The position numbers were made by a program, and so were the translations under genes. From positions 1-28,526 of the forward strand of contig NZ_JAFFPU010000007.1 of assembly GCF_016919175.1 (NCBI RefSeq): DNA of 28,526 nucleotides. Reading direction: 5' to 3'. This DNA comes from Leptospira ainlahdjerensis. GTDB lineage: Bacteria > Spirochaetota > Leptospiria > Leptospirales > Leptospiraceae. A model generated the notes under the pieces. The model saw nothing but the letters and a program-made list of their open reading frames with translations. It had not been told where the DNA came from and made no database searches. Each line of letters starts with the position of its first letter. Within the stretch, counting starts at the first letter, position 1. Positions 23,992 to 28,526 of this stretch are shown here, piece after piece.

Positions 23992-24017
23992 AGGAAACCC
24001 AATCGGGTTTCCTTTTT
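23992..24017 (+). terminator. Hairpin with T-tract, terminator or coding hairpin
   Basis: AGGAAACCC (23992-24000) and GGGTTTCCT (24005-24013) form a perfect 9-bp stem over AATC, followed by TTTT. It looks like a terminator for the acidic-tail gene, yet the DUF115 reading frame runs straight through it (see findings). Confidence 0.55.
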
Positions 24018-24071
24018 CATTCTAGATTCAATCCCACATCCGAAGGAGAAAGACTCTCCGAACAAATTCCG

Positions 24072-25337
24072 ATGCCGGAATCGCCAAAGGAAACAATTCT
24101 AATCTTTGGATTTGCGCTCGGTTATCACGTTGAATCCTATCTCAACAAAAGGGAAACACCGGTTCATCTTCTCATCCTAGAACCGATCTCTTCTCTCAAA
24201 CCGATCGCCGAAAAATTCTTTGATCGACTGCTGCGTTCTTATTCCGAAAAAGGACACCAAATTCGGATGATCTTCGGTTTGGATTCTTTTTTAGAACATC
24301 CCCTCACTCACTGGCTTTCAGAAGGCACAAACAAAGTCACTCCGTTCTTACATCCGGTTTATACGCGGAAATTCCCGGATCTTACGGTTCACTTTTTGGA
24401 TTCCCTCAAACAGAATTCTCAAACCTCCCAAAATCAAACCGCAAAAGATTACTTTCAAAAAATCTGGATTCGAAACGAGGTCAGAAACGTTTCGAGTATA
24501 TTCAAGAATTTGAATTCTTCCGGAATTATCTCGGGAGCCAAGGACAATTTTTTCCAGGACCAGACATTACTCTTCACCGGTGCGAGTCCTTCTTTGGAAG
24601 GAGAAACCGATTGGATTCTTAAATACAGAAATCGATTTCATCTTCTTGCTTCCGACACTTCTCTGGGTTGGCTTGTCGCTTCGGGAATCGTTCCGGACAT
24701 GGTTTTGAGCATCGATTCTTCTCGAGGAACGTTATTTCACTTTCGAAACATTCTTCCTCCCGACGTTCCGATCGTTACTTGGTTCGGCGGTTCCGCGCAT
24801 CTTTTCGATCTTCCGAATCCGAAGTGGATCTACTTTTCCACTCATCCTTTGGATCAAACGTTACGCGCCCTCTTCTTTCCCGAAGCTCCGATTCTGGAGA
24901 ATCCGTCCCTGAATATGGCCGGGATCGCGGTTTCTTTCGCCAAACAACTCGCATACGGAAGAATGTTTTTGAAAGGTGTGGACTTTCAGAGAAGCGGCGG
25001 TCGAACTCATTGCCGTTCCACGGGTTATGAATCCTATGACCGGCTCCATCTTTCCCGGAAGAAAACCCTTTTTGGAATTCGTTATCAGAAATCGGACGCT
25101 TGGGACCGAAGATTCTCCGTTTTAGAAATTCTGAAACGGGAAGCGCCGGAACTTTTTCAAACCGAACTTGTGTCTGACCTTCCGGAGGCTGAAAAAAAGG
25201 AAGTTCGTTCCGGCTTGATTTTGGAAGATCCTCGGAAAATTCAGATTCCGAACTGGATTCGATTTTGCATCGCACATCCGGAATTTCAAGGAAAGAACTA
25301 TTTTTCTTCTCGGATCCAGAGATTCGTTTTTAGATAA
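24072..25337 (+). CDS. DUF115 / MptE-like domain protein
   Basis: 421 residues from the first [19 protein letters not shown] near the start and [39 protein letters not shown] and [19 protein letters not shown] later mark the DUF115 (6-hydroxymethylpterin pyrophosphokinase MptE-like) Rossmann-type fold. In other bacteria this family includes Maf proteins linked to flagellin glycosylation; the role here is unknown. The same frame stays open upstream to 23889 without ATG, GTG or TTG and reads like the family's usual N-terminal segment ([17 protein letters not shown]). The true start therefore probably lies upstream of 24072. Confidence 0.8.
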   Translation: MPESPKETILIFGFALGYHVESYLNKRETPVHLLILEPISSLKPIAEKFFDRLLRSYSEKGHQIRMIFGLDSFLEHPLTHWLSEGTNKVTPFLHPVYTRKFPDLTVHFLDSLKQNSQTSQNQTAKDYFQKIWIRNEVRNVSSIFKNLNSSGIISGAKDNFFQDQTLLFTGASPSLEGETDWILKYRNRFHLLASDTSLGWLVASGIVPDMVLSIDSSRGTLFHFRNILPPDVPIVTWFGGSAHLFDLPNPKWIYFSTHPLDQTLRALFFPEAPILENPSLNMAGIAVSFAKQLAYGRMFLKGVDFQRSGGRTHCRSTGYESYDRLHLSRKKTLFGIRYQKSDAWDRRFSVLEILKREAPELFQTELVSDLPEAEKKEVRSGLILEDPRKIQIPNWIRFCIAHPEFQGKNYFSSRIQRFVFR

Positions 25338-25384
25338 GTCGAATTTCCTTTTTTAGTAATTCTTGCCGGGATCGATATAACCTC

Positions 25385-25413
25385 TTGACATTTCCAGAGA
25401 AAGCGACGCAATT
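25385..25413 (+). promoter_or_regulatory. Possible promoter of the response-regulator gene
   Basis: TTGACA (25385-25390) with GCAATT 17 bp later (25408-25413), about 40 bp before ATG 25452. The -35 matches perfectly, but the -10 is poor. Confidence 0.3.
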
Positions 25414-25446
25414 CTCTTTCTGAAGAGACTTTCCGATTTGGGAACG

Positions 25447-25934
<488 letters not shown>

Positions 25935-25959
25935 TTCGAAAAAGACCGTTCGAAAACTC

Positions 25960-27186
25960 GTGAAGTACATTCCATTTTTTGCAACGATTCTTTTGATTTG
26001 TTTTACGAATCAGAAGACATTCTCCGCCCCTCAATCCAAACCCGCAAAACAACTTTCCGAAGAACAAATTCTAAAGAAGAAGGACATCCTACTTCAAGTT
26101 TTGAAGTACGGAACGACTAAGGAAAGAGCGATGGCTCTTCGGGAGTTGGAGGACTTCCCTCCCGAACATTCCGGAGTTCTAATAGACCAGCTCGGAAAAA
26201 TTTTGGAAAAAGATCCGGATTGGATGATGAAAGTCTACGCGATCCGAACGGTTTCCGATCTCAAACTTTCGCAGTTCAGCGATCAAATTCTTAAACTTTT
26301 AAAAAGTGAACAACCGGACATTCAAAGAGAATCGATCTATGCGACTAAAAAACTCAAACTTGAAAAGGGAGCTCCGATTCTTTTTGAGATTCTAAAAACG
26401 CAGGATTTTACAAAAAACTCGAATCTCACCGTCGGAGTTCTGGACGCACTCGGAGAATTTCCTCCTCAGGATGAGGCTTCCACGTTTCTTCTTGCGAGAC
26501 TCAACGAAAACTTCAACGACCCCGAAATCCGCGCTCAAATCGCTCTCTTCTTCGGGAAGAATAAGGATAAAAAAGCGGAAGGTGCTCTTCTGGAAATTTA
26601 CAAGGACGCGAAGGAGCCGATTACTCTAAGAAGTTTTTCCGTAAGTTCCTTAGGAAAGATGAAAGCTCTTTCTTCCATGCCTACGATCAAGGAAGAATTG
26701 GACAAGATCCGAAACATCAAAAGTAAGAACGAAGTCAAAGACTATCAGCCTCTGAAAATCCATTCGATCACCGCTCTTGTTTCTATGGGAGACAAGGATA
26801 TATTAGAAGAATTGTATGCTTACGCAAGAGACGACGATCCGGTCGTGAGACTCAGGGCTATCAAACATCTCACCGACACAGGAGATATGTCAGTCCTTGA
26901 AATTTTAGAATACAAGGCTCAGAGAGATCCGAGTGAAAAAGTAAAAAAAGCCGCGAAGATGGCCATAGAGAAATTGAAAAAAGGAGAATCCGGAAACGAT
27001 CTCGATCTGAAAGAATCCGATTCTCCAAAATACAAAGCGGGAAACCGAGAAAGACCGATTCGCTCGGGAGATCCTTCCCCAATTCCTGGAACTTCTACCG
27101 CTCCTTCCGATGGAGGATCACCTTCCCCTGGAGGCGCTTCTCCGGGAGGAAAAGGAGAAGCGGAAGAGTTAGAGGACGGGATTTGA
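25960..27186 (+). CDS. Exported HEAT-repeat protein
   Basis: About 408 residues from GTG 25960. A signal peptide [22 protein letters not shown] is followed by several HEAT-like helical repeats, such as [31 protein letters not shown] and [17 protein letters not shown], and by a Pro/Gly/Ser-rich acidic tail. HEAT repeats are protein-binding scaffolds; the partner is unknown. An ATG at 25876 in the same frame would overlap the response-regulator gene by 59 bp and add 28 charged residues before the signal peptide. I prefer the GTG, though neither start has a clear ribosome-binding site. The stop overlaps the next gene's TTG start as TTGA. Confidence 0.78.
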   Translation: MKYIPFFATILLICFTNQKTFSAPQSKPAKQLSEEQILKKKDILLQVLKYGTTKERAMALRELEDFPPEHSGVLIDQLGKILEKDPDWMMKVYAIRTVSDLKLSQFSDQILKLLKSEQPDIQRESIYATKKLKLEKGAPILFEILKTQDFTKNSNLTVGVLDALGEFPPQDEASTFLLARLNENFNDPEIRAQIALFFGKNKDKKAEGALLEIYKDAKEPITLRSFSVSSLGKMKALSSMPTIKEELDKIRNIKSKNEVKDYQPLKIHSITALVSMGDKDILEELYAYARDDDPVVRLRAIKHLTDTGDMSVLEILEYKAQRDPSEKVKKAAKMAIEKLKKGESGNDLDLKESDSPKYKAGNRERPIRSGDPSPIPGTSTAPSDGGSPSPGGASPGGKGEAEELEDGI

Positions 27187-27689
27187 ATTCTAAAATTCTG
27201 AAATCCAAAAAGGGGATCGTTTTGATCCTCTTTTTTGTTTGTATCTCCGGCGTTTTTGCGCAAGAAGTCCAGAGAGCCGCAGCGACGTATCGAAGCTCCA
27301 TTTCTTTTGAAGAAAAAAGAATCGCAGACATTAAAGAATCCTTAACTACCGAATCTCCCAATTTTCCGGAAACGATCAAATTATTCTTCCAAGAACTCAA
27401 AGGAAACTACGCGGTCTTTTACGACTGGAACGGAGAAACCGTATATTACAAATATAGAATTAACAAATTCGACAAGTCTCGTGCAAGAATGGTTCGAAAA
27501 CTCGCCGAAGGCGCAGCCTATGAAGTGAGAGGAAGATGGGAAGGAATGATCGTCTACCAGGTTTCCACGATTCCACTTTTTAAAAAAGCCTCCGAAGTCA
27601 CACTCGAAGATAAAAAAGGAAGATTCTCGATCCCGGTTTATGATCTGGGAGAATTTAGAGAGCTCGCTCTGGATGAAATCATATACTAA
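27183..27689 (+). CDS. Exported hypothetical protein
   Basis: 168 residues starting at TTG 27183, which overlaps the previous stop. The signal peptide ([19 protein letters not shown], ending near residue 26) is convincing. The mature protein is a mixed alpha/beta domain with a strand-rich middle ([21 protein letters not shown]) and a conserved-looking [11 protein letters not shown] do not recognise the family. It is coupled to the HEAT-repeat gene and overlaps the next gene, so the three probably act together in the envelope. Confidence 0.75.
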   Translation: MNSKILKSKKGIVLILFFVCISGVFAQEVQRAAATYRSSISFEEKRIADIKESLTTESPNFPETIKLFFQELKGNYAVFYDWNGETVYYKYRINKFDKSRARMVRKLAEGAAYEVRGRWEGMIVYQVSTIPLFKKASEVTLEDKKGRFSIPVYDLGEFRELALDEIIY

Positions 27690-28197
27690 AAGTCTGATTC
27701 TTTTTGTTTTTTGTTTTTTGTCTTTCTCAGAGACTCCGGCCTTAGATCCGTTGGATCCAAATCTTGCTTATTACTCTCCATCCACTCCCTTTGTTTTGAA
27801 TCTTTTGAAAATCCGTTTTCCGGAAAAAGGAGAAGTCAAAACAAACGGGAACGGAAATCACTGGAAAGTAATTCCAACTCAAGGCAGGGCTTGGATGTTA
27901 ATCCTTCGAGAATGGGAAGGCCCATTAAGAGAAGATTCTTTAATGTCGCTTTTGAAAAATTTGTTCCCGAATTCCAAAGACTTCACCAGCCCAAAACTGG
28001 GCGGAATGCTCGGGATCGGCGCCGAAAGAAAAGAAATTGTTTCTGGAAATCCTCTCACAGTTCGTTATTATCTCTTTCAAAAAAAAGAAAAGATCGTCTC
28101 GATCTACCTCGCTTTCGATTCTGAGAACAAAACGATCTCTGATTTTTTTCAAACTCCGAAAAACTTTCTCGAACCGATTTCTCAAGATTCTTTTTAA
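27673..28197 (+). CDS. Exported hypothetical protein
   Basis: 174 residues from ATG 27673, overlapping the previous gene by 17 bp. A signal peptide ([22 protein letters not shown]) starts right at this ATG. An ATG 33 bp upstream (27640) would put 11 extra residues before it and is less likely. The mature part has the style of small leptospiral envelope proteins (MLGIGAERKEIVSGNPLTVRYYLF). No known domain is seen. No terminator follows before the tRNA repeat. Confidence 0.72.
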   Translation: MKSYTKSLILFVFCFLSFSETPALDPLDPNLAYYSPSTPFVLNLLKIRFPEKGEVKTNGNGNHWKVIPTQGRAWMLILREWEGPLREDSLMSLLKNLFPNSKDFTSPKLGGMLGIGAERKEIVSGNPLTVRYYLFQKKEKIVSIYLAFDSENKTISDFFQTPKNFLEPISQDSF

Positions 28198-28209
28198 ATC
28201 CTTCCAAAA

Positions 28210-28526
<317 letters not shown>

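Overview
The window looks like ordinary chromosome of a spirochaete of the genus Leptospira. Reasons: loose spirochaetal lipoboxes, many short hypothetical exported proteins, a Leptospira-style beta-barrel porin, the codon and intergenic-repeat style, and a SecA without the usual zinc tail. Species cannot be fixed from sequence reading alone. The window begins inside a 71-bp tandem repeat and stops inside a second copy of a tRNA-containing repeat, so it may be a whole draft contig bounded by repeats.

Layout. (1) 1-185: tandem repeat and hairpins. (2) 182-5919, minus strand: bpt (N-end-rule leucyltransferase), a DprE2-like reductase, a DprE1-like FAD oxidase, a GT39-type membrane glycosyltransferase and a polyprenyl-phosphate GT2. 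The last four look like a lipid-linked sugar epimerisation and transfer pathway. (3) 5932-8434, plus strand: a tightly overlapping run of a small membrane protein, RNase HI, a lipoprotein and a CCA-adding enzyme. (4) 8435-10310: a porin behind a near-perfect sigma-54 promoter with an upstream dyad, closed by a strong terminator. (5) 10327-11432: a tiny ORF, then about 900 bp without genes carrying a 173-bp direct repeat. (6) 17938-11433, minus strand: a CzcCBA-type metal-efflux operon with an extra exported beta-rich protein between adaptor and pump. (7) 23079-18096, minus strand: thioredoxin-like lipoprotein, class I glutamine amidotransferase, secA, a lipoprotein and a small exported protein. 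(8) 23407-28197, plus strand: a possible RNA polymerase omega-like protein with a very acidic tail, a DUF115 protein whose coding frame runs upstream of its first ATG, a stand-alone response regulator, a HEAT-repeat protein and two exported hypotheticals. (9) 28198-28526: a 213-bp repeat unit with a CAT-anticodon tRNA. The first copy carries about 36 extra nucleotides in its T-loop; the second is cut by the window end.

The observations most worth following up are the interrupted tRNA repeat, the sigma-54 porin promoter with its dyad, the DprE1/DprE2-like pair beside two lipid-dependent glycosyltransferases, and the unresolved start of the DUF115 gene. No phage, insertion sequence, CRISPR array or toxin-antitoxin pair was seen.
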